From NCBI GenBank assembly GCA_002323515.1, contig DCQQ01000009.1:7244-30624 (forward strand): DNA of 23,381 bases, in the 5' to 3' direction. This DNA is from Balneolaceae bacterium UBA1514 (GTDB taxonomy: Bacteria; Bacteroidota; Rhodothermia; Balneolales; Balneolaceae). Under the pieces are notes generated by a model. That model made no database searches. It saw only the letters and a program-made list of their open reading frames with translations, and was not told the origin of the DNA. Shown in pieces: positions 16,602 to 23,381 of this stretch (its first letter is position 1; every line of letters starts with the position of its first letter). Made by a program: the position numbers and the translations under genes.

Positions 16602-17591
16602 TTATTTATTCCCCATTTTTTGGCCTCTTCGGCCTCTTTCTTTAACATCCCCATCTCTAAGTCCTAAACGGTACAGGCGGTCGTACTTGTAGAATTTCAT
16701 GAGTGCTGTGCCATCCTCCTCTAAATCAATGGTGCCTTCCATCACTGTTTCTTCGGGCACACCATTGATCACTTTATTCATGGTCATGCTATAACTAAGT
16801 GTACCTGTAACTGCATTTTCAAGATTACCATAAGCGGCTAATGTATCCTTATCAATCTCTATATCATCAAAAACAACTTTTACTTCAAATGACCTTGAGT
16901 GACTGGAGCTGTCCCTTAAAACGGCGGCTCCAGAGCCTAAGCCATGATGGCTACCGTCCATTCGTACAAGACTTTGTGCGGCATGTAGACCCGTAAAATA
17001 TAGGCTGTCTATTTTGGTGAATTCAGACGATTTATGTGGGTTGCTATTCTGACCTGATTTTGTGGAATGAAGGTTAATCTGGTTAACGGCATCTCTATGA
17101 AGCTTAGGTCGGGCTATAAAATTTCCTTCTAAATCGACGTACTGAATTTCTTGAAGGGTAGATATGCTACTACTAAATAATCCTTTTTCGAAACTACGAT
17201 CAAATGAAAGTGTGTGCACTCCGGTGGTACTGTCATAAGTGTGACTGAATGATCGTTCAAAACCACGCCCACCTCGTTCATCCTTATCGCTCTTCATCTG
17301 AAAATTTTTGTCATTACCATAACTTATTCCAGTAGATGAAATAGTGGATAATGCATCATACACACTATTTATAAGACCTGATTGTTGGTCTGAAATGGAA
17401 CTACCCATTATTTCAGCAGCCATATCTAAATCCGCATCGCTGATAAGATCGGTGTCATTAGATACAGAGGAACAACTCCAAAATCCTACACTCAATAATG
17501 CTAAGAGTAGAGGAATACGTTGTATCTTTAGATTCTTATAGCTAAAAAATTTGGTATGTAAAGTGGAAGTCATTGATGTTTTCATATTCAT
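16602..17591 (-). CDS. Unknown lipoprotein within the sigma/FecR operon
   Basis: I do not recognise this 329-residue protein. Residues about 26-40 form a hydrophobic signal with Cys40 in a loose lipobox (FWSC), preceded by an unusually long basic N-terminal segment. Met3 and Met7 are alternative starts. The mature protein is rich in Ser, Asp, Lys and His. It has a Gly/Arg cluster (DERGGRGFERSF, about residues 105-116) and a very basic tail (KERGRRGQKMGNK). Several stretches read as antiparallel strands, for example TGVHTLSFDRSF and GTLSYSMTMNKVI. It lies 64 bases after the sigma gene and 62 bases before fecR on the same strand, so it is a candidate accessory sensor, target or modulator of the system. 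There is no homology call I can defend. Confidence 0.7.
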   Translation of the reverse strand: MNMKTSMTSTLHTKFFSYKNLKIQRIPLLLALLSVGFWSCSSVSNDTDLISDADLDMAAEIMGSSISDQQSGLINSVYDALSTISSTGISYGNDKNFQMKSDKDERGGRGFERSFSHTYDSTTGVHTLSFDRSFEKGLFSSSISTLQEIQYVDLEGNFIARPKLHRDAVNQINLHSTKSGQNSNPHKSSEFTKIDSLYFTGLHAAQSLVRMDGSHHGLGSGAAVLRDSSSHSRSFEVKVVFDDIEIDKDTLAAYGNLENAVTGTLSYSMTMNKVINGVPEETVMEGTIDLEEDGTALMKFYKYDRLYRLGLRDGDVKERGRRGQKMGNK

Positions 17592-17613
17592 AGTGGGTGA
17601 AATATTGGTTTGG

Positions 17614-17635
17614 TTCTAGAGCTAATACACTAGAA
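17614..17635. repeat. Short inverted repeat between sigma factor and lipoprotein genes
   Basis: TTCTAG at 17614-17619 pairs with CTAGAA at 17630-17635 around a 10-base loop, 23 bases ahead of the lipoprotein start. It may be an operator or a weak intercistronic hairpin. Confidence 0.2.
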
Positions 17636-17655
17636 ATTTATAGCACCCCTAATAG

Positions 17656-18303
17656 TTAGTTGATATTTTTTAATTTTTCTCTAAGCTCCGCTAAAGCGAG
17701 TCCCATGTGATGCTCAACGGTCTTTTTAGTGATGTTCATTATTTGTGCAGTTTCCTCGTAGGTAAATTGTTCTAGATAGCAGAGCCTAAACGCTTGTTGC
17801 CGTTTTGGAGCCAATGAGCGAATTGCTTCTTCAATAAGTAATTTCTTTTCATTTTCTTTTTTTATCTCTTCCTCTTGATCAACAGTACTTGTAAAAAGGC
17901 TTGACTCAGCATCCTGCTCATTTGAAAAATTATTTTCTACCCTCAAATTTGGATGTTCGAATAAATAATCCTTATCGGAAGATGGAAACTCTTTGTTATT
18001 TCGAATTGAGTTTAAAACTCTGCTCTGAGCCGCTGCATACAAATAGGCTTTTAACGACTTATCCGGGTTAATGTGTGATCGATGATCCCATAGGTAGATA
18101 AAACTCTGTTGAACAATATCTTGAGCTACTTCATGTCTAATCCCATATTTAATCACATAACGGTAAATACTGAAATAGTATTCGTTAAAAAATAAAGAAA
18201 AGGCATGTTCATCACCCTGCTGAATAGCCTCATACAACTGTCTAGAGTCCTCTGTTGGACTGTGGGCAAGTTGAATGAGTAATGGGATGAAAGGTAATAG
18301 CAT
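17656..18303 (-). CDS. ECF-type sigma-70 family sigma factor (FecI-like)
   Basis: A 215-residue RNA polymerase sigma factor with region 2 at about residues 20-95 (LYEAIQQGDEHAFSLFFNEYYFSIYRYV, DIVQQSFIYLWDHR, SLKAYLYAAAQSRVLNSIR) and region 4 at about 155-210 (RSLAPKRQQAFRLCYLEQFTYEETAQIM, KKTVEHHMGLALAELR). The linker between them is long and acidic (about residues 100-150, with QDAESSLF and DQEEEIKKENEKK). The first 15 residues before the core are hydrophobic and unusual, but I see no other usable start codon. It heads the cluster that also encodes a lipoprotein, FecR and the STN receptor. By analogy with Fec systems it should activate this operon when the receptor binds its ligand. It is divergent from the ABC exporter gene. 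Confidence 0.92.
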   Translation of the reverse strand: MLLPFIPLLIQLAHSPTEDSRQLYEAIQQGDEHAFSLFFNEYYFSIYRYVIKYGIRHEVAQDIVQQSFIYLWDHRSHINPDKSLKAYLYAAAQSRVLNSIRNNKEFPSSDKDYLFEHPNLRVENNFSNEQDAESSLFTSTVDQEEEIKKENEKKLLIEEAIRSLAPKRQQAFRLCYLEQFTYEETAQIMNITKKTVEHHMGLALAELREKLKNIN

Positions 18304-18323
18304 GCACTAATTAGATGAAAAGA

Positions 18324-18344
18324 CGATTCCGCTGAAACGAATCG
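18324..18344. promoter_or_regulatory. Inverted repeat in the sigma/ABC exporter divergent spacer
   Basis: CGATTC and GAATCG face each other across 9 bases, 21 bp from the sigma-factor start and 42 bp from the exporter start, in an 82-bp divergent spacer. It is well placed to be an operator for either gene. An AT-rich stretch next to it (AATATAGTATATT) could hold a promoter. Confidence 0.3.
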
Positions 18345-18385
18345 ATGCAAAATATAGTATATTCATGTAATTATTCGACTATCAC

Positions 18386-20167
18386 ATGAAAGAAAAGAAT
18401 ACAGAGCGTGTTTCTATAAAGTCCCTATTTGAGACCTTAAAAGATATATTCAGGTTAAGTTTACCTTATAAGATAAGATTTTTTTCGGCCATACTACTTG
18501 TGGTAGTGGGTTCGGCTATTTGGCTCACGGTGCCTCTTGGATTACGATCGTTATTAGATGCTGTCTTTGAGCAAGAAAACTATGCTTTACTCAACAAACT
18601 CTCTTTAGGTTTAATAGGACTTTTTTTAACTCAAGCCATTTTCACGTTTGGGGGTAATTATCATATTGAATGGGTGGGTGAACGGGTCATTACCGATTTG
18701 CGAAACTCCATCTATGCTCATTTACAAAAACTGAGCTTTAGTTTTTTTGCCAATAGAAGATTGGGTGAGTTAACATCTAGACTAAGCAATGATGTAGGAT
18801 CTATTCGAGTAGCTCTAACCGATTCCCTACCTCAGGTCGTCACCATTAGTATAACAATGATAGGCTCGGTAGGCCTAATGGTGGTTTTGAATTGGCGGTT
18901 GAGCTTAGTCATCTTCCTAACTGTTCCTATTGTAACCATTGCTACTAGGTACTTTGGGAAGAAAATAAGGTCCTTATCCAAAAACGTTCAAGACAAATTA
19001 GCAGATACAACCGCTATAGCCGAAGAAACGTTAGGAGCTATACGAGTGGTCAAGTCGTTTACTAGAGAAGAGTATGAAATAAGTCGTTATCGTCAAGCCG
19101 CCGAAGAACTTTTCTCTACCTCAAGGCATAAAATCATTTTGACTCAAGTTTTTTGGGCAGGAGTTGGTCTTATGTTCATGGGAACATTGGTGATGATTTT
19201 TTGGTACGGCGGCAGGGAAGTACTATCAGGTCGCCTAACAGCTGGTGACTTAGTAGCATTCATTGTATATGCTTTAAACATAAGCCGATCTGTTGGTCAG
19301 GCATCCCGTTTATACACGGCCGTTAATTCTGCAGCAGGTGCATCTGAGCGTTTATTCGAACTACAGCAAGAAAAGCCTGAAAACGAGTTGCTACCTATCA
19401 ATAAACAAGGATACACCAGGAAATCTATCAAAGGAACCGTACAATTCGAACATCTTTACTTTTCTTATGAGGATGGTAAAAACGTGTTGGATGATCTAAG
19501 TTTTGAAATAAATGAGGGGCAAAATGTTGCATTGGTAGGGGCGAGTGGAGCTGGGAAAACTACCTTACTTAACCTAATACCAAGATTTTTTACTCCTACT
19601 AAAGGGGAGATTCGGGTCGATGGCGTTTCAGTAGAGGATTGGGACTTATACAATTTACGATCGTTTATTTCCATTGTCCCTCAAGAAACCCATCTTTTTG
19701 GGACCAGCATTTATGAAAATATTCGTTACGGTAAGTTGGATGCCACCAAAGCAGAAATTGAACAGGCTGCAATTGATGCGAATGCCCATGAATTCATTAC
19801 ACAAATGACTGATGGATACCACTCCTTAATTGGAGAAAGGGGTGTGAAACTAAGTGGTGGTCAACGTCAGCGTATTGCTATTGCAAGAGCTTTACTTAGA
19901 AACCCTTCCATATTGTTACTTGATGAGGCAACCTCCTCCTTAGATTCGGTATCTGAACGACAAGTTCAGCAGGCCCTAGACCGCCTTATGGAGAATCGAA
20001 CGACTTTAGTTATAGCGCATCGTTTATCCACTATACAACATGCTGATTGCATTCTTGTTTTAGAGAATGGTGTACTGGTTGAATCAGGCACTCATGAGGC
20101 ATTGCTTTATAAAGAAAGAGTTTACGCGCACTTGCATGAAATGCAGTTTTCTGAAAAAGTAAGTTGA
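18386..20167 (+). CDS. MsbA-like ABC exporter (fused transmembrane and ATPase domains)
   Basis: A 593-residue half-transporter that would work as a homodimer exporting a lipid or other hydrophobic compound. Six membrane helices occupy residues about 30-310. The ATPase domain starts near 350 and shows Walker A GASGAGKTT (385-393), Q-loop Gln433, signature LSGGQ (489-493), Walker B ILLLDE (509-514), a D-loop SSLD and H-loop His545 in AHRLST. All catalytic residues are present. The family includes MsbA (lipid A flippase) and multidrug exporters, and sequence alone does not decide between them. It is transcribed alone, divergent from the sigma-factor cluster, and followed after 161 bases by the GH3 enzyme on the same strand with its own apparent promoter. 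Confidence 0.93.
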   Translation: MKEKNTERVSIKSLFETLKDIFRLSLPYKIRFFSAILLVVVGSAIWLTVPLGLRSLLDAVFEQENYALLNKLSLGLIGLFLTQAIFTFGGNYHIEWVGERVITDLRNSIYAHLQKLSFSFFANRRLGELTSRLSNDVGSIRVALTDSLPQVVTISITMIGSVGLMVVLNWRLSLVIFLTVPIVTIATRYFGKKIRSLSKNVQDKLADTTAIAEETLGAIRVVKSFTREEYEISRYRQAAEELFSTSRHKIILTQVFWAGVGLMFMGTLVMIFWYGGREVLSGRLTAGDLVAFIVYALNISRSVGQASRLYTAVNSAAGASERLFELQQEKPENELLPINKQGYTRKSIKGTVQFEHLYFSYEDGKNVLDDLSFEINEGQNVALVGASGAGKTTLLNLIPRFFTPTKGEIRVDGVSVEDWDLYNLRSFISIVPQETHLFGTSIYENIRYGKLDATKAEIEQAAIDANAHEFITQMTDGYHSLIGERGVKLSGGQRQRIAIARALLRNPSILLLDEATSSLDSVSERQVQQALDRLMENRTTLVIAHRLSTIQHADCILVLENGVLVESGTHEALLYKERVYAHLHEMQFSEKVS

Positions 20168-20238
20168 TAGTAGTATAACACCTGCGGACTTAAAAATATA
20201 GGAGCTACATACATAAATCTTAAGGCCTGAGAGCTTGG

Positions 20239-20259
20239 TTTATGCAAAAATTGCATAAA
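20239..20259. promoter_or_regulatory. 21-bp perfect palindromic element upstream of the GH3 gene
   Basis: TTTATGCAA at 20239-20247 and TTGCATAAA at 20251-20259 are perfect inverted 9-mers separated by AAA. The centre lies about 80 bp upstream of the GH3 start codon and about 50 bp upstream of the TATATTTG box, suiting an activator or repressor operator. It is alternatively a terminator hairpin for the ABC exporter gene, since a run of T residues follows nine bases later. Confidence 0.45.
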
Positions 20260-20277
20260 TCTTGTAATTTTTTTCAC

Positions 20278-20304
20278 TAATTTTGCAAAAAAGGTCTATA
20301 TTTG
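20278..20304 (+). promoter_or_regulatory. Candidate promoter boxes of Bacteroidota type (TAnnTTTG) for the GH3 gene
   Basis: TAATTTTG at 20278-20285 and TATATTTG at 20297-20304 both fit the -7 consensus TAnnTTTG. The second would place the transcript start near 20311, which rules out the TTG at 20302 as the translation start. I do not see a well-spaced TTTG -33 box for either. Confidence 0.4.
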
Positions 20305-20328
20305 GCAATTAAAATTTCACTTTTGTGT

Positions 20329-22653
20329 ATGTCTATTATGTCTAAAAAGCGCTTTCAAAATGTTTTTATCACCCTCCTGAGTCTAGGGTTTATTGGTCTG
20401 CAATCCATATCTACATTTGCACAGGTTCAGCTTATTCAACCTGAAATTGAGGAGAAGGTGAAGGAACTTTTACAGCAGATGACCTTAGAAGAAAAAATAG
20501 GTCAACTTAATCTGCATAATGGTAGCTGGGATGTAACAGGTCCTGTACCAGAAGGGGAATATCAACAAGCGCGCTATAATCTTCTTAAAAATGGTGGTGT
20601 AGGTGCAATGTTAAATGTGATTGGAGCAGAAGCAACCATGGCTGCACAAAAAATAGCGGTAGATAGTAGTCGTTTGGGAATACCTTTAATGTTCGGATAT
20701 GATGTGGTACATGGATATCAAACCATGTTTCCAGTTCCTATTGCTGAATTAGCTAGTTTTGATACTCAAATAATGCAGGAAACGGCAAAAATACAAGCGG
20801 TTGAAGCTGCTGCTGGAGGGATTAACTGGACATTTGCGCCTATGATAGATGTGGGGCGTGATCCTCGGTGGGGTAGAGTAATGGAAGGTACCTCGGAAGA
20901 TCCCTACCTATTATCGGAGTTTGCCCGTGCAAAGATTAGAGGTTTACAAGGAACAGACCTATCAGAAACAGGTACCATTGCCGCCACGGTTAAACACTTT
21001 GCAGGATATGCATTCGCCGAATCAGGTAAGGATTATAACACGGCAGAATTATCCAGAAATACCTTATTAAATGTGGTCTTACCCCCATTTAAAGCCGCAG
21101 TAGAAGAAGGAGCTGCCGCGGTTATGAATTCGTTTAATGATGTAAATGGGATTCCTGCAACGGGTGATGAATATCTACAACGTACCCAATTAAAGGAAAA
21201 CTGGGAATTCGACGGTTTTGTTGTTTCGGACTGGGGCTCTATGCGTGAAATGATTGCACATGGATATGCTCCCGACTTAAAAACTGCAACCGAGATGGCC
21301 ATTGAAGCAGGTAGTGATATGGATATGGAATCGGAAGGCTACCAACAATATTTGCAGGATTTAGTACAATCAGGACAAGTGGATATTTCACTGGTTAATG
21401 ATGCTGTTCGGCGAGTACTACGAGTGAAGTTTCATTTGGGATTGTTTGACGATCCATATCTATACAATGACCTCACTCGAGAGGATGAACTAGTATATAA
21501 TGAAGCACACCATGAAGTCGCACTTAGAGCAGCGCAAGGTTCAATGGTTTTAGTCGAGAATAAAGACGAAATACTTCCTTTAAGTAAACAGAGAGAATCA
21601 GTTGCTGTAATTGGATTACTAGCTAAAGATAAAGATTCACCGCTAGGAAACTGGCGTGCGCAAGCCATTGAAAATTCGGCTGTTTCTGTTTTTGAAGGTA
21701 TCGAATCAAAACTCGGTGAGGATACCGAAATAGAGTTTGAGCCCGGCTATGTGCTCACAGAAGGAGATCGTTCATTTCCCATGGAATTAACATTTTCAGT
21801 TGAAGATGAGTCAGGATTTCAAGCAGCTATAGATCTTGCTGCAGAGCATGATCAGGTAATCCTAGTGGTTGGGGAAGATGCTTACCAAACAGGGGAAGGT
21901 AGAAGTCAAATGGAAATTGGCCTTGCAGATAATCAGCAAAAACTGGTTGAGCAAATTCTGGAAGTCAATGATGAAGTGGTAGTCGTTCTCATGTCTGGTC
22001 GTCCAATAATTGCACCATGGTTATATAAAAAAAGTGAAGCAGTACTGTATTCATGGCATTTAGGTACAGAAGCCGGACATGCCATCGCAGATGTGCTTTT
22101 TGGCGATTACAACCCTTCTGGCCGACTTCCTATGACAGTTCCCTTATCACATGGCCAAATTCCAGTCTATTACAATCACAAAAGTACAGGAAGACCTGTT
22201 CCTGGAATCGGTGATGAGGGTAAAGTTTTCTGGAGTCATTATACGGACGGTCCTAATGTGCCTCAGTATCCTTTTGGATATGGATTAAGCTACAGTACCT
22301 TCGAATATAGTGTTCCAAGCATATCAGATACTTCAATGAATTCCGAAGAAAGTCTAGTTGTAAAAATTGATGTTAAAAACACTAGTAATGTCGATGGGGA
22401 AGAGGTTATTCAATGGTACATTCATGATCATTTTGCAAATGCTGTTCGGCCAATCAAAGAACTAAAATTCTTTGAAAAAGAAATGATCAATGCTGGTGAA
22501 ACTAAAACATTTACATTCGAAATAAATATCGAAACTCTTATGTATTACGATCATAATGAAGAGTTTGTGGCAGAGCCAGGGAGCTTTACTGTTATGGTTG
22601 GTCCAAATTCAACCCAACTACAGTCCTTAGACTTTTATTTGGATATCGAATAA
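20329..22653 (+). CDS. bglX: Exported GH3 beta-glucosidase, BglX type
   Basis: A protein of about 774 residues that hydrolyses beta-linked glucosides or related oligosaccharides in the periplasm. A signal peptide of about 31 residues ends STFAQ. The GH3 N-terminal barrel follows, with FGYDVVHGYQTMFPVP, the RDPRWGRVMEGTSEDPYL segment, KHFAGY and the nucleophile Asp301 in VVSDWGS. The GH3 C-terminal alpha/beta domain comes next (VVLMSGRPIIAPW, AWHLGTEAGHA-like segment, DVLFGDYNPSGRLPMTVP), then a fibronectin-III-like domain (about 660-770, VKNTSNVDGEEVIQWYI). All are normal for BglX. I chose ATG 20329; ATG 20338 is equally possible and the frame also opens with TTG at 20302. The substrate is not fixed by sequence. 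It probably has its own promoter and operator, and a strong terminator follows 56 bases after its stop. Confidence 0.9.
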   Translation: MSIMSKKRFQNVFITLLSLGFIGLQSISTFAQVQLIQPEIEEKVKELLQQMTLEEKIGQLNLHNGSWDVTGPVPEGEYQQARYNLLKNGGVGAMLNVIGAEATMAAQKIAVDSSRLGIPLMFGYDVVHGYQTMFPVPIAELASFDTQIMQETAKIQAVEAAAGGINWTFAPMIDVGRDPRWGRVMEGTSEDPYLLSEFARAKIRGLQGTDLSETGTIAATVKHFAGYAFAESGKDYNTAELSRNTLLNVVLPPFKAAVEEGAAAVMNSFNDVNGIPATGDEYLQRTQLKENWEFDGFVVSDWGSMREMIAHGYAPDLKTATEMAIEAGSDMDMESEGYQQYLQDLVQSGQVDISLVNDAVRRVLRVKFHLGLFDDPYLYNDLTREDELVYNEAHHEVALRAAQGSMVLVENKDEILPLSKQRESVAVIGLLAKDKDSPLGNWRAQAIENSAVSVFEGIESKLGEDTEIEFEPGYVLTEGDRSFPMELTFSVEDESGFQAAIDLAAEHDQVILVVGEDAYQTGEGRSQMEIGLADNQQKLVEQILEVNDEVVVVLMSGRPIIAPWLYKKSEAVLYSWHLGTEAGHAIADVLFGDYNPSGRLPMTVPLSHGQIPVYYNHKSTGRPVPGIGDEGKVFWSHYTDGPNVPQYPFGYGLSYSTFEYSVPSISDTSMNSEESLVVKIDVKNTSNVDGEEVIQWYIHDHFANAVRPIKELKFFEKEMINAGETKTFTFEINIETLMYYDHNEEFVAEPGSFTVMVGPNSTQLQSLDFYLDIE

Positions 22654-22663
22654 TTTAATACAT

Positions 22664-23381
22664 TTAATTCCAAGGTAGATGATCTAAATCTACATTTCCA
22701 CCGGTTATAATAACCCCTATATTTTTGAATGTAGGGGTTATTTTTTTCTCTAAAAGAGCGGCAATTGGGACGGCACACGATGCCTCAATAATCATATTGA
22801 AGCGTTCCCAAATATATCGCATAGCCTTCACAATAGACTCTTCACTAACACAGACAATTTCTGTATGTGTACGACTCATGATATTAAAAGGTATGCTGCC
22901 TATGGTAGTTCTGAGACCATCCGCAATGGTGGGTCTCATTATTTGCTCTTCTGTCAAGGACTGGATGGAGCCTGATTGCATAGATCGATAAGCATCATTG
23001 CCTTGTTCGGGTTCTGCAGCAATCACTTTGCATATCGGTTGATTTTTAAGTGCATGAAATGCCTCAGTGGCTAAAATACTTCCACTTAGTAAGCCCCCGC
23101 CACCTACTGGAGTGATAATAAGCTCCAACTCCGGTATTTCATGTAAAAACTCCCATGCCGCAGACGATTGTCCCAACACTACATTGGCATCATTATATGG
23201 GTGAACAAAGTAGGCCTTTGTCCGTTGGATTACTTTTTCCAGCGTTTTTTCTCTAGCCAGTTGAGTTGGTTCACAAAAAACTATCCTAGCTCCATAATCT
23301 TTTACGGCTTTAATTTTAACCCTTGGTGCATTTTCAGGCATTACAATATAAGCGGGAATCCCTTTTATTTGAGCAGCTTTT
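22664..23381 (-). CDS. Serine/threonine dehydratase or serine racemase-like PLP enzyme, N-terminus outside the window
   Basis: The visible 238 residues are the C-terminal three quarters of a fold-type II PLP enzyme that deaminates threonine or serine to a 2-oxo acid, or racemises serine. Reading continues without a stop to the window edge (AAQIKGIPAYIVMPENAP), so the Met at 23341 is internal and not the start. Visible marks are VMPENAP, the PLP-phosphate loop PVGGGGLLSG, IAAEPEQGNDAY, and the terminal ITGGNVD. The Schiff-base lysine motif lies outside. There is no C-terminal ACT regulatory domain, so it is closer to TdcB or serine racemase than to the feedback-inhibited IlvA type. It converges on the GH3 gene with 10 bases between stops. 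Confidence 0.9.
   Translation of the reverse strand, partial: KAAQIKGIPAYIVMPENAPRVKIKAVKDYGARIVFCEPTQLAREKTLEKVIQRTKAYFVHPYNDANVVLGQSSAAWEFLHEIPELELIITPVGGGGLLSGSILATEAFHALKNQPICKVIAAEPEQGNDAYRSMQSGSIQSLTEEQIMRPTIADGLRTTIGSIPFNIMSRTHTEIVCVSEESIVKAMRYIWERFNMIIEASCAVPIAALLEKKITPTFKNIGVIITGGNVDLDHLPWN
22709..22747 (+). terminator. Strong intrinsic terminator for the GH3 gene, embedded in the dehydratase coding region
   Basis: AATAACCCCTA at 22709-22719 pairs perfectly with TAGGGGTTATT at 22732-22742, followed directly by five more T residues to 22747. The loop is 12 bases and can close further. On the + strand this is a textbook intrinsic terminator 56 bases after the GH3 stop. The same DNA encodes the segment KITPTFKNIGVI of the convergent dehydratase. 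Confidence 0.8.

Overview
The window looks like a chromosomal segment from a Gram-negative member of the Bacteroidota/Balneolota/Rhodothermota (FCB) branch, moderately AT-rich. The evidence is a DUF4249 lipoprotein paired with a TonB-dependent receptor, an ECF-sigma/FecR (with DUF4974)/STN-receptor cascade, a relic of a type IX-style C-terminal sorting domain, start codons without Shine-Dalgarno sequences, and a tmRNA tag ending in NNYSYRLAA. That tag resembles, from memory, the ..DDYSYAMAA tags of Salinibacter and Chlorobium more than the usual Bacteroides type. I favour Balneolota/Rhodothermota but cannot prove it.

Layout. 2-3251 (-): a TonB-dependent receptor followed one base later by a DUF4249 lipoprotein, an outer-membrane uptake pair. 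3455-3817 (+): tmRNA (ssrA). 3818-4132: AT-rich spacer with one possible micro-lipoprotein ORF. 4133-9732: an exported phosphodiester glycosidase (+), a cytoplasmic NagZ-type GH3 hexosaminidase (-), then divergently an exported NamZ-type exo-muramidase (DUF1343) and an exported multidomain Amidase_3 (+). 9813-12249 (-): an AmpG-like muropeptide permease followed by an exported PD40 beta-propeller protein. 12341-12640 (-): relic of a C-terminal sorting domain with two in-frame stops. 12658-18303 (-): ECF sigma factor, unknown lipoprotein, FecR anti-sigma and a 961-residue STN-containing TonB receptor. 18386-22653 (+): an MsbA-like ABC exporter and a BglX-type GH3 beta-glucosidase. 22664-23381 (-): the C-terminal three quarters of a serine/threonine dehydratase that continues past the window edge.

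How the parts fit. NamZ, Amidase_3, AmpG-like permease and NagZ form a plausible peptidoglycan turnover and recycling set. The amidase and muramidase act in the periplasm, the permease imports muropeptides, and cytoplasmic NagZ removes GlcNAc. The phosphodiester glycosidase next door may process another cell-surface sugar linkage. The sigma/lipoprotein/FecR/receptor block is a Fec-type surface-signalling system. Its extra lipoprotein between sigma factor and FecR, and a pair of competing hairpins just ahead of fecR, are its unusual parts.

I found no CRISPR array, transposase, prophage or plasmid gene. The least familiar items are the unknown lipoprotein of the sigma operon and the decayed sorting-domain gene downstream of its receptor.
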